Origin: Hyphomicrobium sp. CS1BSMeth3
GTDB lineage: Bacteria; Pseudomonadota; Alphaproteobacteria; Rhizobiales; Hyphomicrobiaceae
Reading direction: 5' to 3'
Length of the DNA stretch: 64,000 nucleotides
Assembly (NCBI RefSeq): GCF_900117415.1
Contig: NZ_FPEI01000006.1
Location: 930,001-994,000, forward strand
Positions 45,755 through 55,565 of the stretch are shown here, piece after piece. The notes beneath the pieces are model-generated. The model had not been told where the DNA came from and made no database searches. It was given only the letters and a program-made list of their open reading frames with translations. The position numbers and the translations under genes are program-made. The number at the start of each line of letters is the position of its first letter. Position 1 is the stretch's first letter.

Positions 45755-48025
45755 ATGGCCGCCGACACGCCCGCGATCAAATTTACCGCCGACGACGCGC
45801 TCCGTTTCCACTCCGAGGGCAAGCCCGGCAAGCTCGAGATCACGCCGACCAAGCCGCTCACGACCCAGCGCGACCTCTCGCTCGCCTATTCGCCGGGCGT
45901 CGCCGTGCCGGTGCTCGCGATCGCCGAGGACAAGACGCGTGCCTACGACTACACGAACAAGGGCAATCTCGTGGCGGTGGTCTCGAACGGGACCGCCATC
46001 CTCGGCCTCGGCAATCTCGGTGCACAGGCCTCGAAGCCGGTCATGGAAGGCAAGGGCGCGCTCTTCAAACGCTTTGCCGATATCGACGCCATGGATCTGC
46101 TCGTCGACACGCAGGATGTCGACGCTTTCATCAATGCCGTGCGCTATCTGGGACCGAGCTTCGGCGGCATCAATCTCGAGGACATCAAGGCGCCGGACTG
46201 CTTCGTGATCGAGGAGCGGCTCAAGGAGCTGCTCGACATTCCTGTCTTCCACGACGACCAGCACGGCACGGCGATCATCGCGGCCGCCGGTCTCATCAAC
46301 GCCCTCGAATTGACCGGCCGCAATATCTCGACCTTCAAGCTCGTCGTGAACGGTGCCGGCTCGGCGGGTATTGCCTGTCTCGACCTGCTCGTCGCCATGG
46401 GCATGCCGCGCGAGAACATCCTGCTCTGCGATACCAAGGGGGTCATCTACCAGGGCCGCAAGGATGGCATGAACCAGTGGAAGTCCACTTATGCCGTCAA
46501 GACATCGGCGCGCACGCTCGACGACGCCATGAAGGGGGCTGACGCCTTCTTCGGACTCTCGGCGAAGGGCGCGGTGACGCAAGCGATGGTACAGAGCATG
46601 GCGCCGCAACCGATCATCTTCGCCATGGCCAATCCCGATCCCGAGATCACGCCGGAGGAGATCCACGCCGTGCGTTCCGATGCGATCATCGCGACGGGCC
46701 GCTCGGACTATCCGAACCAGATCAACAACGTTCTCGGCTTTCCCTTCATCTTCCGTGGCGCGCTCGACGTCAGGGCGCGCGAGATCAACACCGAGATGAA
46801 GATCGCGGCGGCGCGCGCTCTCGCGGAGCTCGCACGCGAGGAAGTGCCCGATCAGGTGGCTGCCGCGCTCTACGGCCGCCGGCCGACCTTCGGGCCCGAG
46901 TACATCATTCCAGCCCCGTTTGACCCGCGCCTCATTACGTCGGTGCCGCCGGCCGTGGCGCGCGCGGCTGTGGAAAGTGGCGTCGCGCGCACGACGCTCG
47001 CCGATGGCAGCGCCTATGTTTCACGGCTCAGGGGCCGCCTCGATCCCATGGCGGGCTGGCTCACCGCGACGCTCGAAAAGGCGCGCAACAACCCCAAGCG
47101 CATCATCTTCGCCGAGGGCGAGGAGCCGGCTGTCATCCGCGCCGCCAATGCTTACCTCAATCAGGGCTACGGCACGCCGCTCCTCGTCGGCACCACCGAC
47201 ACGGTGAAGGCAAACTTCAAAGAGCTCGGTGTGCGCCTCAAGGACGAGTTCCAGCTCTTCGATACGCGCCGTTCACCCTACACGGCGCAGTTCACCGACT
47301 ACCTCTACGCGCGCCTGCAGCGCCACGGGTATCTGAGGCGCGACTGCGAGCGTCTCGTGCTCAACGAGCGCAATGTCTTCGCCGCCCTGATGGTCGTGCA
47401 CGGCCATGCCGATGCCATGGTCTCGGGCGTCACGCGCAACTGGAGCAGCGTCTTCCAGGATGTGCAGCGCGTGATCGATCCGAAGCCGGGCCGCCGGGTC
47501 GTCGGCGTATCGCTGGCCCTCTGCCGCGGACGCGCGGTGCTCGTTGCGGACACGAGCGTCACGGATATGCCGACAGGCGAGCAGGTTGCCTACATCGCCA
47601 TCGAGGCCGCGCGTGCAGCCCGCAGCTTCGGCATGGAGCCGCGCGTCGCCATGATCGCCTACTCGAACTTCGGCCAGCCGCGCGGCGAGCGCTCGGATCA
47701 GATGATCGAGGCTGTGCGCATTCTCGACGAGCGTGGCGTCGATTTCGAGTACGACGGTGAAATGTCGGCCGACGTGGCGCTCAATCCCGAGCTGCGCCGG
47801 CTCTATCCCTTCTGCCGGCTCACGGACACGGCCAACGTGCTGGTCATGCCTGCCTTCCACGCGGCGTCCATTTCCACCAGAATGCTCAAGGAGCTTGGCG
47901 GCGCGACGGTGCTCGGTCCGATCCTGACAGGTCTCTCGCATCCCGTGCAGATCTGTCAGCTCGGGGCCATGGACAACGACATCCTGCCCATTGCGGCGCT
48001 TGCGGCCTGCAACATCGGGGCGTGA
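45755..48025 (+). CDS. maeB: NADP-dependent malic enzyme with phosphotransacetylase-like domain
   Basis: 756 aa hybrid. Malic-enzyme part about 1-430: SLAYSPGVAVP (catalytic Tyr), GTAILGLGNLGAQASKPVMEGKGALFKRFADIDAMDL, FHDDQHGTAIIAAAGLINALE (metal binding) and the Rossmann NGAGSAGIACLDLL. C-terminal part about 430-756 is homologous to phosphotransacetylase (PKRIIFAEGEEPAVIRAANAYL, DAMVSGVTRNWSSVFQDVQRVI, VLVMPAFHAASISTRMLKELGGATVLGPILTGLSHPVQI) and usually regulates activity by acetyl-CoA. Converts malate to pyruvate and CO2 with NADPH. Divergent from mutS with 222 bases between. Confidence 0.94.
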   Translation: MAADTPAIKFTADDALRFHSEGKPGKLEITPTKPLTTQRDLSLAYSPGVAVPVLAIAEDKTRAYDYTNKGNLVAVVSNGTAILGLGNLGAQASKPVMEGKGALFKRFADIDAMDLLVDTQDVDAFINAVRYLGPSFGGINLEDIKAPDCFVIEERLKELLDIPVFHDDQHGTAIIAAAGLINALELTGRNISTFKLVVNGAGSAGIACLDLLVAMGMPRENILLCDTKGVIYQGRKDGMNQWKSTYAVKTSARTLDDAMKGADAFFGLSAKGAVTQAMVQSMAPQPIIFAMANPDPEITPEEIHAVRSDAIIATGRSDYPNQINNVLGFPFIFRGALDVRAREINTEMKIAAARALAELAREEVPDQVAAALYGRRPTFGPEYIIPAPFDPRLITSVPPAVARAAVESGVARTTLADGSAYVSRLRGRLDPMAGWLTATLEKARNNPKRIIFAEGEEPAVIRAANAYLNQGYGTPLLVGTTDTVKANFKELGVRLKDEFQLFDTRRSPYTAQFTDYLYARLQRHGYLRRDCERLVLNERNVFAALMVVHGHADAMVSGVTRNWSSVFQDVQRVIDPKPGRRVVGVSLALCRGRAVLVADTSVTDMPTGEQVAYIAIEAARAARSFGMEPRVAMIAYSNFGQPRGERSDQMIEAVRILDERGVDFEYDGEMSADVALNPELRRLYPFCRLTDTANVLVMPAFHAASISTRMLKELGGATVLGPILTGLSHPVQICQLGAMDNDILPIAALAACNIGA

Positions 48026-48154
48026 TCGGGCTCGCGCAGGCCCTGGTCGTTATGACAATCGCCAATCCGCGCCCGAGCCAGTATAGGGGGCGTGGCGCCC
48101 GCCTGAAGACGGGCCACGGCGAATTGATCGCGTGAACGGGGCATGGAGGCGAAA

Positions 48155-49780
48155 ATGAAGGTGGACGGGCCCGAGCTCGAGAAATGCGCGGCGAACTTTG
48201 TGCCGCTGAGCCCGATCAGCTTCCTGAAACGCGCCGACGCCTTCTTCGGTGAGCGCACGGCGGTCGTGCACGGCGCGCGGCGCCTCTCCTATCACGAGCT
48301 CTATGCCCGCTCGCGCCGCCTTGCGCACGCACTGACCAAGGCCGGTATCGGACGCGGTGACACGGTCGCGATCCTGGCGCCGAACATCCCGGCCATGCTT
48401 GAAGCACACTACGCCGTGCCCATGATCGGCGCGGTGCTGAACCCGATCAACATCCGCCTCGATCCGGCCGCCATTGCCTTCTGCCTCGAGCACGGCGAGG
48501 CCAAGATCTTCCTCGCCGATCGCGAGTTCCATTCGACGATCGCACCGGCGCTGGATCTCATGGGTGCCAAGCGGCCGATCGTCATCGACATCGCCGATAC
48601 CGAGACCGCCGATGCGCCCTCGTTCGGCGGCATCGAGTACGAGAGCTTCATCGCGGCGGGTGAGCCTGATTTCGTCTACTCGGGTCCGAAGGACGAGTGG
48701 GACGCCGTGTGCCTGCTTTATACCTCGGGGACGACCGGCAACCCGAAAGGCGTCGTGTTCTCGCACCGCGGCTGCTATCTCGGCGCGCTCGCCAATGCGC
48801 TCACTTTCAAGCTCGACAACGAGAGCCGCTATCTCTGGACGCTTCCGATGTTCCACTGCTCCGGGTGGACGTACACCTGGGCCGTGACGGCGGCGGGTGG
48901 CACGCACGTCTGCCTCCGCCGCGTCGAGCCCCAGCGCATTTTCGAGCTGATCGCCGCCGAGCGTGTCACGCATATGTGCGGCGCGCCGATCGTCCTCAAC
49001 ATGCTCATCCACGCGCCCGACGCCGTGAAGAAGCCGCTTCCCGTGCGCACGAAAGTCGCGACGGGCGGCGCCGCGCCGCCCGCCATTGTCATCCAACGCA
49101 TGGAAGCCATGGGTTTCGAGGTGCTGCACCTCTACGGCACGACCGAGAGCTATGGCCCCTCGACCTTCTGCGCGCCCTATACAGAATGGAACGGTTTCGA
49201 GGAGGACGAGCGTTACCGCCTCATGGCGCGTCAGGGCATTCCCGTCGTGCTCGTCGAGGACATGATCGTCGCCAACCCGGATACCATGGAGCCCGTACCC
49301 CGCGACGGCGAGACGATCGGCGAGATCATGCTGCGCGGAAATACGATCATGCGCGGCTATCTGAAAAACCCGGCAGCGACGGCGGAAGCCTTTGCAGGCG
49401 ACTACTATCACTCGGGCGATCTCGCTGTCTGGCACGCGGACGGCTACATCGAGGTCAAGGATCGCTCGAAGGACATCATCATCTCGGGTGGCGAGAACAT
49501 CTCCTCGCTGGAGGTCGAGGAAGTGCTCTTCCGCCACCCGAAGATCATGGAAGCTGCCGTCGTCGCGCGGCCCGACGAGAAGTGGGGCGAGACGCCGTGC
49601 GCCTTCGTCACGCTGAGGCCGGATGCCGGCGCCGTCACGGCGGACGAGATCATCGCCTACTGCCGCGCGAGCATGGCGCACTACAAGACGCCGCGGACCA
49701 TCGTGTTCGGCCCGCTGCCCAAGACATCGACCGGCAAGATCCAGAAGTTCGTCCTGCGCGATACGGCGGGGAAGCTGTAG
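48155..49780 (+). CDS. acyl-CoA synthetase (AMP-forming, medium-chain/DmdB-like)
   Basis: 541 aa from ATG 48155, which has GGAGG 5 bases upstream; an ATG at 48143 would overlap that site. ANL superfamily: ATP-binding LLYTSGTTGNPKGVVFSH (about 191-208), A5 motif HLYGTTESYG, A7 YYHSGDLAVWHADGYIEVKDRSKDIIISGGENISS with the hinge, and the catalytic Lys in LPKTSTGKIQKFVLRD near the C-terminus. It activates a carboxylate as acyl-AMP then acyl-CoA. The family includes medium-chain fatty-acyl and methylmercaptopropionate CoA ligases (DmdB); the substrate is not resolved. Stands alone after maeB; a repeat element follows. Confidence 0.9.
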   Translation: MKVDGPELEKCAANFVPLSPISFLKRADAFFGERTAVVHGARRLSYHELYARSRRLAHALTKAGIGRGDTVAILAPNIPAMLEAHYAVPMIGAVLNPINIRLDPAAIAFCLEHGEAKIFLADREFHSTIAPALDLMGAKRPIVIDIADTETADAPSFGGIEYESFIAAGEPDFVYSGPKDEWDAVCLLYTSGTTGNPKGVVFSHRGCYLGALANALTFKLDNESRYLWTLPMFHCSGWTYTWAVTAAGGTHVCLRRVEPQRIFELIAAERVTHMCGAPIVLNMLIHAPDAVKKPLPVRTKVATGGAAPPAIVIQRMEAMGFEVLHLYGTTESYGPSTFCAPYTEWNGFEEDERYRLMARQGIPVVLVEDMIVANPDTMEPVPRDGETIGEIMLRGNTIMRGYLKNPAATAEAFAGDYYHSGDLAVWHADGYIEVKDRSKDIIISGGENISSLEVEEVLFRHPKIMEAAVVARPDEKWGETPCAFVTLRPDAGAVTADEIIAYCRASMAHYKTPRTIVFGPLPKTSTGKIQKFVLRDTAGKL

Positions 49781-49789
49781 CGTCCGTTG

Positions 49790-50121
49790 CGCTCGCGCCT
49801 CTGGCGCGAGTGGGGCCTTGGCCCCACACCCCAATCGGGGGGCACCCCCGAACCCCCGTTTTTTAAGGACTTGGAGCTAGCCGCTGGCGCCGCCATGTCC
49901 CTTCTCCCCGTCCTTCACGGGGAGAAGGTTAGGATGAGGGGCGGCGGCATACGCCAACGTACGAACAAGCTGCCGCCTCTCACCCCGGCCCTCTCCCCAT
50001 TGAAGACAATGGGGAGAGGGGGAAGAACGGCGCAACACACAATCGCCATCCGCATGGCTGCCGCGGGCATAGCGTCACGACTGGAGGCGATAGCCCCCCT
50101 TCCCAGCAGCCCGCGGCACTA
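49790..50121. repeat. composite extragenic repeat, copy 4
   Basis: Order A (about 49790-49885), B (about 49898-49945, CTTCTCCCCGTCC with CACGGGGAGAAG), B' (about 49973-50022, CCCTCTCCCCATTG with CAATGGGGAGAGGG) and C (about 50058-50120, CCGCGGGCATAGC ... AGCAGCCCGCGGCAC). Same order and orientation as copy 3. It occupies the whole gap between the converging acyl-CoA synthetase and PBP genes. Confidence 0.85.
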
Positions 50122-50137
50122 AACAGAAGCGCGAAGC

Positions 50138-52186
50138 TCACTCCGATTTCAAGAGCGCCTCGAGGCGACGTGTATCGAGCCCAGACGGCTCTTTCGGTGT
50201 TGCAAAGAGCGCCGGGTCGATGGGCGCCGACGGACGGAGTGCGGGGCGTGGCGCGACACGAACCGGCTCGCGGGCTGATGCAACTGGTGTTTCAGCGGGA
50301 GCGGGTGGCGCGATCGTATCACTCACGCCCGGGAGCGCTGCGGGCTCGAGCCCGCGATGGGCGGCCTGCATGATGTCGCGCCAGATGAGCGCGGGAAGTC
50401 CGCTGCCGCTAACGCCGCGCATGGGGCTGTTGTCGTCGTTGCCGACCCACACGCCGGCCGTCAGGTGCCCGGTGAAGCCGACGAACCAGGCATCGCGATT
50501 GTCCTGCGTGGTGCCGGTCTTGCCGGCTGCGTCATGGCCTGCGAGGACGGCGCGTCGTCCGGTGCCGGCGACCATTGCCGTATGCAACATGTCATTGACC
50601 TTGCCGACGTGCGCCGATGCGGCGGCGACGAGGGGCGGCGCCTTGCCCCGCGCATAGAGGACCATGCCGCGGTCGGTCCTCACGCGGCGGATCACGTGCG
50701 GCGAGAGGTTGACGCCGCCGTTCGCGAGCGCGCCATAGGCGCCGGTCAGCTCGAGCAGTGTGACTTCGGAGGTGCCGAGCGCGAGCGAGGCGTCCGCGCG
50801 CAGTGTGCTCGTGATGCCGAGCCTGCGCGCCATCGCGACGACCCGCTCGGTGCCGATGTCCCGCTGGAGAAGCACCGCCACCGTATTGACTGAATGCGCC
50901 AGCGCGTGGCGCAGCGTCATGGCGCCGGCATACGAGCCGCTGTCGTTGCGCGGGCTCCAGCTACCGATGGTGATCGGCCGGTCCTGAACCGTGCTCTCCG
51001 GCGTCAGGCCTGCTTCGATCGCCGCGAGATAAAGAACGGGTTTGAAGGCCGAGCCCGGCTGGCGGCGGGCGCGGATGGCGCGATTGAACTGGCTCCGCGA
51101 CCAGGCGCGCCCGCCGACCATGGCGCGAATGCCGCCTTCATGATCGAGCACGACCACTGCAGCCTCGGCGGTGTCGGCGATCGAAGGCGCGGACGCGAGG
51201 CGACGGGCGATTGCCGCCTGAGCGCGGCGCTGGAGATCGGCGTCGAGCGTCGTCTCGACCGTGATGGACGATTGGCCGTGGCCGGCGAGCGGCGGCAGTC
51301 GCTCCAGCGCATAGTCGACGGCAAATTCGAGACCGGTTTCCTCGCGAGTGGTGTCGCTCGCAGCCAAGGTCACCTGCTGATGCAGGGCCTCGTTGAAACC
51401 CGCTTCGCTGATGAAGCCTTCATCCCGCATGGCCGCGAGCACGAGCACGGCGCGGGAGGCCGCAAGCTCCGGTCGGCTTGCAGGCGAGAGGCGCGAGGGG
51501 GCTTTCAAGAGGCCCGCGATGATGGCGGCCTCGGGCACTGTCAGGGTGCGCGCCGACTTGCCGAAGTAGCGCTGGGCGGCGGCCTCGACGCCGTAGACGC
51601 CCGCGCCGAAGTACACGCGGTTGAGATAGAGCTCCATGATGCCGGGCTTGCCGAGGCGCAATTCGAGCCAGAGCGCGAGAATGATTTCCTCGAGCTTGCG
51701 CTCCATCGTGCGATCGGAGGTCAGGAAGAGGTTCTTGGCGAGCTGCTGTGTGAGTGTGGAGCCGCCCTGGGCGTAACGTGCCGCGCGCAGGTTCGCGAGC
51801 ATGGCGCGGGCAAAGCCGCGGAAGTCCAGGCCGATGTGCGAGAAGAAACGCCGGTCCTCGATGGCAACCACGGCGTGAATCACATGGGGCGGCAACTCGG
51901 CGAGCGGCACGGGGCGCGCCGCGCTGCCGCGTTCGACGAGGACGGTGCCGTCGCGTGCCAGCACGCGGACGACCGGCGCCTGCTCGCGCTGACGCAGCGC
52001 CGAAGGATCGGGAAAGCGGATCGTGTAGCGCACCATGGCGGTGGCGATCAGGATCGCGGCGAGGATGCTGAGGAGCACGGCGCCACGGACGAGGAGCCGC
52101 AGGCGCCAGCGACGCAGCCGGAGGCGGCCAGGGTGCACGTCAGGTGCGCCCGGCATTTCGCCGCCGTGCTCTGGTCCCCCATTCAT
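50138..52186 (-). CDS. class A penicillin-binding protein (PBP1A-like)
   Basis: 682 aa. Short cytoplasmic tail, one transmembrane anchor (about 30-52), GT51 glycosyltransferase domain with EDRRFFSHIGLDFRG (catalytic Glu) and QGGSTLTQQLAKNLFLT, then a transpeptidase domain with the SxxK motif in PGSAFKPVLYL, SxN in HSVNTVAVLL and KTGTTQ. C-terminal Pro/Ala tail (about 620-682). It polymerises and cross-links peptidoglycan. The protein is slightly shorter than E. coli PBP1A, without its large inserted OB domain. It ends the pal/ompA/cpoB minus-strand block, 87 bases after the CpoB-like stop, so an own promoter is likely. Confidence 0.93.
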   Translation of the reverse strand: MNGGPEHGGEMPGAPDVHPGRLRLRRWRLRLLVRGAVLLSILAAILIATAMVRYTIRFPDPSALRQREQAPVVRVLARDGTVLVERGSAARPVPLAELPPHVIHAVVAIEDRRFFSHIGLDFRGFARAMLANLRAARYAQGGSTLTQQLAKNLFLTSDRTMERKLEEIILALWLELRLGKPGIMELYLNRVYFGAGVYGVEAAAQRYFGKSARTLTVPEAAIIAGLLKAPSRLSPASRPELAASRAVLVLAAMRDEGFISEAGFNEALHQQVTLAASDTTREETGLEFAVDYALERLPPLAGHGQSSITVETTLDADLQRRAQAAIARRLASAPSIADTAEAAVVVLDHEGGIRAMVGGRAWSRSQFNRAIRARRQPGSAFKPVLYLAAIEAGLTPESTVQDRPITIGSWSPRNDSGSYAGAMTLRHALAHSVNTVAVLLQRDIGTERVVAMARRLGITSTLRADASLALGTSEVTLLELTGAYGALANGGVNLSPHVIRRVRTDRGMVLYARGKAPPLVAAASAHVGKVNDMLHTAMVAGTGRRAVLAGHDAAGKTGTTQDNRDAWFVGFTGHLTAGVWVGNDDNSPMRGVSGSGLPALIWRDIMQAAHRGLEPAALPGVSDTIAPPAPAETPVASAREPVRVAPRPALRPSAPIDPALFATPKEPSGLDTRRLEALLKSE

Positions 52187-52273
52187 AGCTCAGCCGCCCG
52201 CGTCTGCCGCACGCGGGGGCATTGAGCCACAACAAGGATAATGTTTGGTTAGAAGCTGACTAAAGCACCGGTC

Positions 52274-53326
52274 TCAGCAGCCGACGCGCTGCTTCACGAT
52301 GCGGGCGCGGGCCTTGATCTCCTGCGGCGCATTGGGGTGCTTGCTCTCGAGCTCGGTGAAGAGCGCGCAGTCCTTCTGGCCGAGCTGCTCGAGCGTCATT
52401 GCCAGCATGAGGAGGCTGTTTGGCGCCTTGGCGCTCTGGCGGTGATTCTGCACGACGCGCAGGAAGGCCTGGCCGGCGGGCTTGTAGCGCCGCTGTACGA
52501 AGAGCGTCTCGCCGAGCCAGTACTGGGCGTCTGCCGTCAGGTGATCATTCGGATAGCGGCTCAGGAACTCGTCGAAGGCCGCTTCGGCCGCCGCGTAGTC
52601 CTGCTGGAGGAGATAGCCGTAAGCCGTCTCGTAGAGCTCCTTGGCGCTGCCGGTATCACGCACGGCCGGCGGAAGACGCCCGCTCTCGACCATGCCCGGC
52701 GTTGCGCTGATCATCTGGCCGATGCGATCGCCGCCACCGCCACCCTGCGGCGTCACGGTGACCGAGCCAAAGCCGGGGACTGGGCCTGGTGCCGCGGCCT
52801 GGGTCTGGCTGCCGAATGGCTGCAGCGAGCCTTCGCGAACCGGCGGGGCCGGCTCGTCGCTCCGTCCCTGGCGCTGGCGAAGCTGGCGGCTCAGATCCTC
52901 GATCTGCATGGTCATGGCGCGGACCTGCGTCTCGAGTGCGTCAATGCGGGCGGCCTCGCTGGCGCCGGAGCCACCGCCGCCGGCAGCGCGCGCCGGTGCG
53001 CCACCACCGCGCGCGAGCGATTCGAGCGTGCCGACGAGCACCTGCATGTCGACGAGCTGCTCCTCGAGCTGCTCGACCCGCTGGCGGAGTTGGGCATCGG
53101 AGGCCGGCGCGCCTGAAGGGGCCGCCTTGGTCGCGGCCTTGGGCTGGGCGCGCGGTGCTGTGGGCGCCATGGGGGCCGGCTGCTGCTGAGCAAGCGCCCA
53201 CGATGAGGCCAGCACGATGGCGCTCGCGCACAGGACGGCCGGGAGCCCGGCTCGCGCAATGCCGCTGATCCCACGTGCTCCGGTGCTGTTCGTCCCGAGG
53301 GGGGAGGAAGATGTCACGGCAAGCAT
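52274..53326 (-). CDS. cpoB: CpoB/YbgF-like Tol-Pal coordinator
   Basis: About 350 aa; the start is uncertain (ATG 53326 chosen; a GTG at 53371 is possible). Signal peptide-like segment (about 25-48, ending SWALA-QQ). Trimerisation coiled-coil (about 75-165, QLRQRVEQLEEQLVDMQVLVGTLESLA and ARIDALETQVRAMTMQIEDLSRQLRQRQ), then a Gly/Pro linker and C-terminal TPR region (about 225-350: LYETAYGYLLQQDYAAAEAAFDEFLSRYPNDHLTADAQYWLGETLFVQRRY). CpoB links Tol-Pal constriction with PBP1B activity in E. coli. Downstream of the OmpA-like and Pal genes on the same strand. Confidence 0.88.
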   Translation of the reverse strand: MLAVTSSSPLGTNSTGARGISGIARAGLPAVLCASAIVLASSWALAQQQPAPMAPTAPRAQPKAATKAAPSGAPASDAQLRQRVEQLEEQLVDMQVLVGTLESLARGGGAPARAAGGGGSGASEAARIDALETQVRAMTMQIEDLSRQLRQRQGRSDEPAPPVREGSLQPFGSQTQAAAPGPVPGFGSVTVTPQGGGGGDRIGQMISATPGMVESGRLPPAVRDTGSAKELYETAYGYLLQQDYAAAEAAFDEFLSRYPNDHLTADAQYWLGETLFVQRRYKPAGQAFLRVVQNHRQSAKAPNSLLMLAMTLEQLGQKDCALFTELESKHPNAPQEIKARARIVKQRVGC

Positions 53327-53436
53327 TCGGCGCGTACGCCGCTCCCTTCTTGCTCGAATTCCTGTTGTCACGGCCCGTGGCGCCCACCGTGGGCGGCGAT
53401 CACGCGCTTCCTGAGCCCACCTTATCGCGACGAGCC

Positions 53437-54450
53437 CTACCTGTCTCGGCGCACGGGCGTGTCAGGACGTCCCTGTCGCTCGCTCTGCCCCGCGATCGCG
53501 CCGACGTTGGTCGACTGCGGGGCGGGTTCTGAAAGTCGCGTGCCACGCGCATCTGTCAGGATCAGCACCGCCCGGCGGTTCTGTGCCGCACAACCTGGGG
53601 CCAAGCAAGGCGAGATTCGATGCTCCCGACCGAAGGCCGCAATGTGCATCCGCGTCGCGGCCACACCGGCGTCGACCAGCAGGTCGCGAACCGTCTCGGC
53701 GCGCCGCAGAGCCAAGGCGCCATTGATGTCGTCGCCGCCGAGGTCATCGGCGTGGCCCTCGATACGCACGAAAACCTGGTTGTTGCGCTTCAGCCATGCA
53801 GCCTTCTCGCGCAGGATGCGCAGCCCGCGTCCGCCAACCTCCTCGCTGCCCTCGGCAAAGAAGAGCCGGTCGCCGCCGCTCGCACTGAAGTCCGCCTCGA
53901 CGAGGCTCGTGCCGGGGGCGCGCGCGGTGAGGGATCCGCCGTCGCCCTGGGTTGCCCGCGCGGCCTCGATCTGAGGGGCGCCCTTGGGCATGGGCGGCAT
54001 GGGATAGCCGTCGATCATCGCGAGCTGCTCGAGCATGCGCCGGGCGCGCTGGGCGACGGCGGTCGAGGCAAAGCGCGTCACGAGGATCTCGAGGCACCGG
54101 CGGGCGCTGCGCAGCTCTCCAAGTTCAAGCTCCTCGCGCGCCTCCGCAATCAGGAAGGCGGCAATGCGCTCGTTGGCGGCCTCCTGGCGGGCCGCGTCGG
54201 CATCCGGCTCGGGTGTTGCGAGCTGGGTCACGGCCGGTCGTTGCTGGGCGCTGAACTGGGCCTCGGCACGATCTGGTGTGGACAGCAACAGCATAGCTGT
54301 GAGCAGCAACCCGATGGGCCAGCCGGCGCGCGGCCAAGCCTCCGGATACCGCTTGCAGTAAGCGGACCGTTGCATTGGACGCACGCGGCCCAAGGCCAGC
54401 GTGCTCGGCACGTCGCTCGATTCCATGGCGTGATATGACCCCGCAGTCAT
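53437..54450 (-). CDS. OmpA-C domain protein with predicted export signal
   Basis: 337 aa from ATG 54450, which has GAGG 5 bases upstream; shorter starts at M34/M51 of the longest reading are possible. A hydrophobic segment GWPIGLLLTAMLLLSTPDRAEAQ is a signal or anchor, preceded by a long basic stretch. Residues about 85-150 are helical (EREELELGELRSARRCLEIL type). The C-terminal OmpA-like peptidoglycan-binding domain (about 200-320) has VFVRIEGHADDLGGDDINGALALRRAETVRDLLVDAGV, with Asp/Arg residues for the diaminopimelate site. Between pal and cpoB, where E. coli has nothing; likely part of the same envelope set. Confidence 0.82.
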   Translation of the reverse strand: MTAGSYHAMESSDVPSTLALGRVRPMQRSAYCKRYPEAWPRAGWPIGLLLTAMLLLSTPDRAEAQFSAQQRPAVTQLATPEPDADAARQEAANERIAAFLIAEAREELELGELRSARRCLEILVTRFASTAVAQRARRMLEQLAMIDGYPMPPMPKGAPQIEAARATQGDGGSLTARAPGTSLVEADFSASGGDRLFFAEGSEEVGGRGLRILREKAAWLKRNNQVFVRIEGHADDLGGDDINGALALRRAETVRDLLVDAGVAATRMHIAAFGREHRISPCLAPGCAAQNRRAVLILTDARGTRLSEPAPQSTNVGAIAGQSERQGRPDTPVRRDR

Positions 54451-54638
54451 CTCGCCCTCAGCAATGAGCGAAACAATAGGGCCGTTTTGGGGAGGGTGCG
54501 CGAATTGGTTAACGGCAGCGCGCAATGGGCTTCAGAGCGTTGCCGATGTGTCACGGTTGACGCCAGCCAGCCACAGGCCGTGCACGGCAGGTCCGTGCGC
54601 GGCAGATGACGTTGATGCTTGTGGGACTTAGGCTTCGG

Positions 54639-55175
54639 CTAGGTGCCGGGGCGCGTGTTGCTGGCCATGCCGCGATTGTTGAGCACGGTCTGAGCGCGAC
54701 GATTCTGCGACCAGCAGGAGATGTCGTTGCAGACGGCGACGGGCCGCTCCTTACCGTACGAAATCGTGCGGATGCGTGCCGGGCTGACGCCGCTGCGCGC
54801 CAGGAAATCCCGCACGGCCTGAGCACGGCGGGCGCCCAGCGCGATATTGTACTCGCGCGTGCCGCGCTCGTCGGCGTGCCCTTCAATGGTGATGGTGTAC
54901 TGCGAATACTGCTGCAGCCAGCGCGCTTGCTGCGAGAGCGTCTGCTGCGCCTCCGGCGAGATATCCGTGCTGTCCGTCGAGAAGTAGACGATGTCGCCGA
55001 CGTTCTGGCTGAAGTCGCGCATCGAGCCGGGCGTCGCCGGTCCGCCCTTGCCATAGGGCGCAAGGCCGACGTCCTCAGGCCGCGGGTTCTGCGAGCAGGC
55101 GGCCAACATCACAGCGAGCGAAACCGCCACCATCAGGCGCACGACGCGCGCTGTCCCCGCATGGATTACGGACAT
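54639..55175 (-). CDS. pal: peptidoglycan-associated lipoprotein Pal
   Basis: 178 aa. Signal peptide with lipobox (VMLAAC, Cys27), short linker, then the OmpA-like domain: VYFSTDSTDISPEAQQTLSQQARWLQ, TITIEGHADERGTREYNIALGARRAQAVRDFLARSGV, RTISYGKERPVAVCNDISCWSQNRRAQTVLN. It is lipid-anchored in the outer membrane, binds peptidoglycan and TolB. Unusually, no tolB lies upstream: the next gene upstream is the divergent leuA leader region. Two cysteines in the C-terminal loop (CNDISC) may form a disulfide. Confidence 0.95.
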   Translation of the reverse strand: MSVIHAGTARVVRLMVAVSLAVMLAACSQNPRPEDVGLAPYGKGGPATPGSMRDFSQNVGDIVYFSTDSTDISPEAQQTLSQQARWLQQYSQYTITIEGHADERGTREYNIALGARRAQAVRDFLARSGVSPARIRTISYGKERPVAVCNDISCWSQNRRAQTVLNNRGMASNTRPGT

Positions 55176-55565
55176 TTTCTATCGTCCTCGTTTCTGTTTC
55201 CCGGCTCGCGCGTCAGTACTGGGTGCATTCGCCGCGTCATCGCTTTTGAAGTGCACCGTGCCCTGCGTGGCCTGCCCCGATCCTTCCCGGCGGACGCTTT
55301 CACCGGATCTCATAGTTGAACCGGCGAGCGGAAATATGACCATTCGGCGATCTACCCCAGTTCGCTACCGAAAAGTGGCGAACTCCTTACTAACCCCCAG
55401 CTTTATTGCCGCATCCCCTCCGCCGCCACGCGCTTCAGGGGCAAAACAGCCTTCCATTTCAGCTTGCAATCGGCGACCGCATGCGGCTTATATGCCGACG
55501 AGCTGCCGCGCCGGCATCATTCCGGTGGTCCGCGCAGCTACGTGACCGGCGAGAGATTCGCGACA
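55176..55565. other. intergenic between pal and leuA leader
   Basis: 390 bases without a gene I can support. Divergent promoters for pal (minus) and leuA (plus) should be here. Confidence 0.4.
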
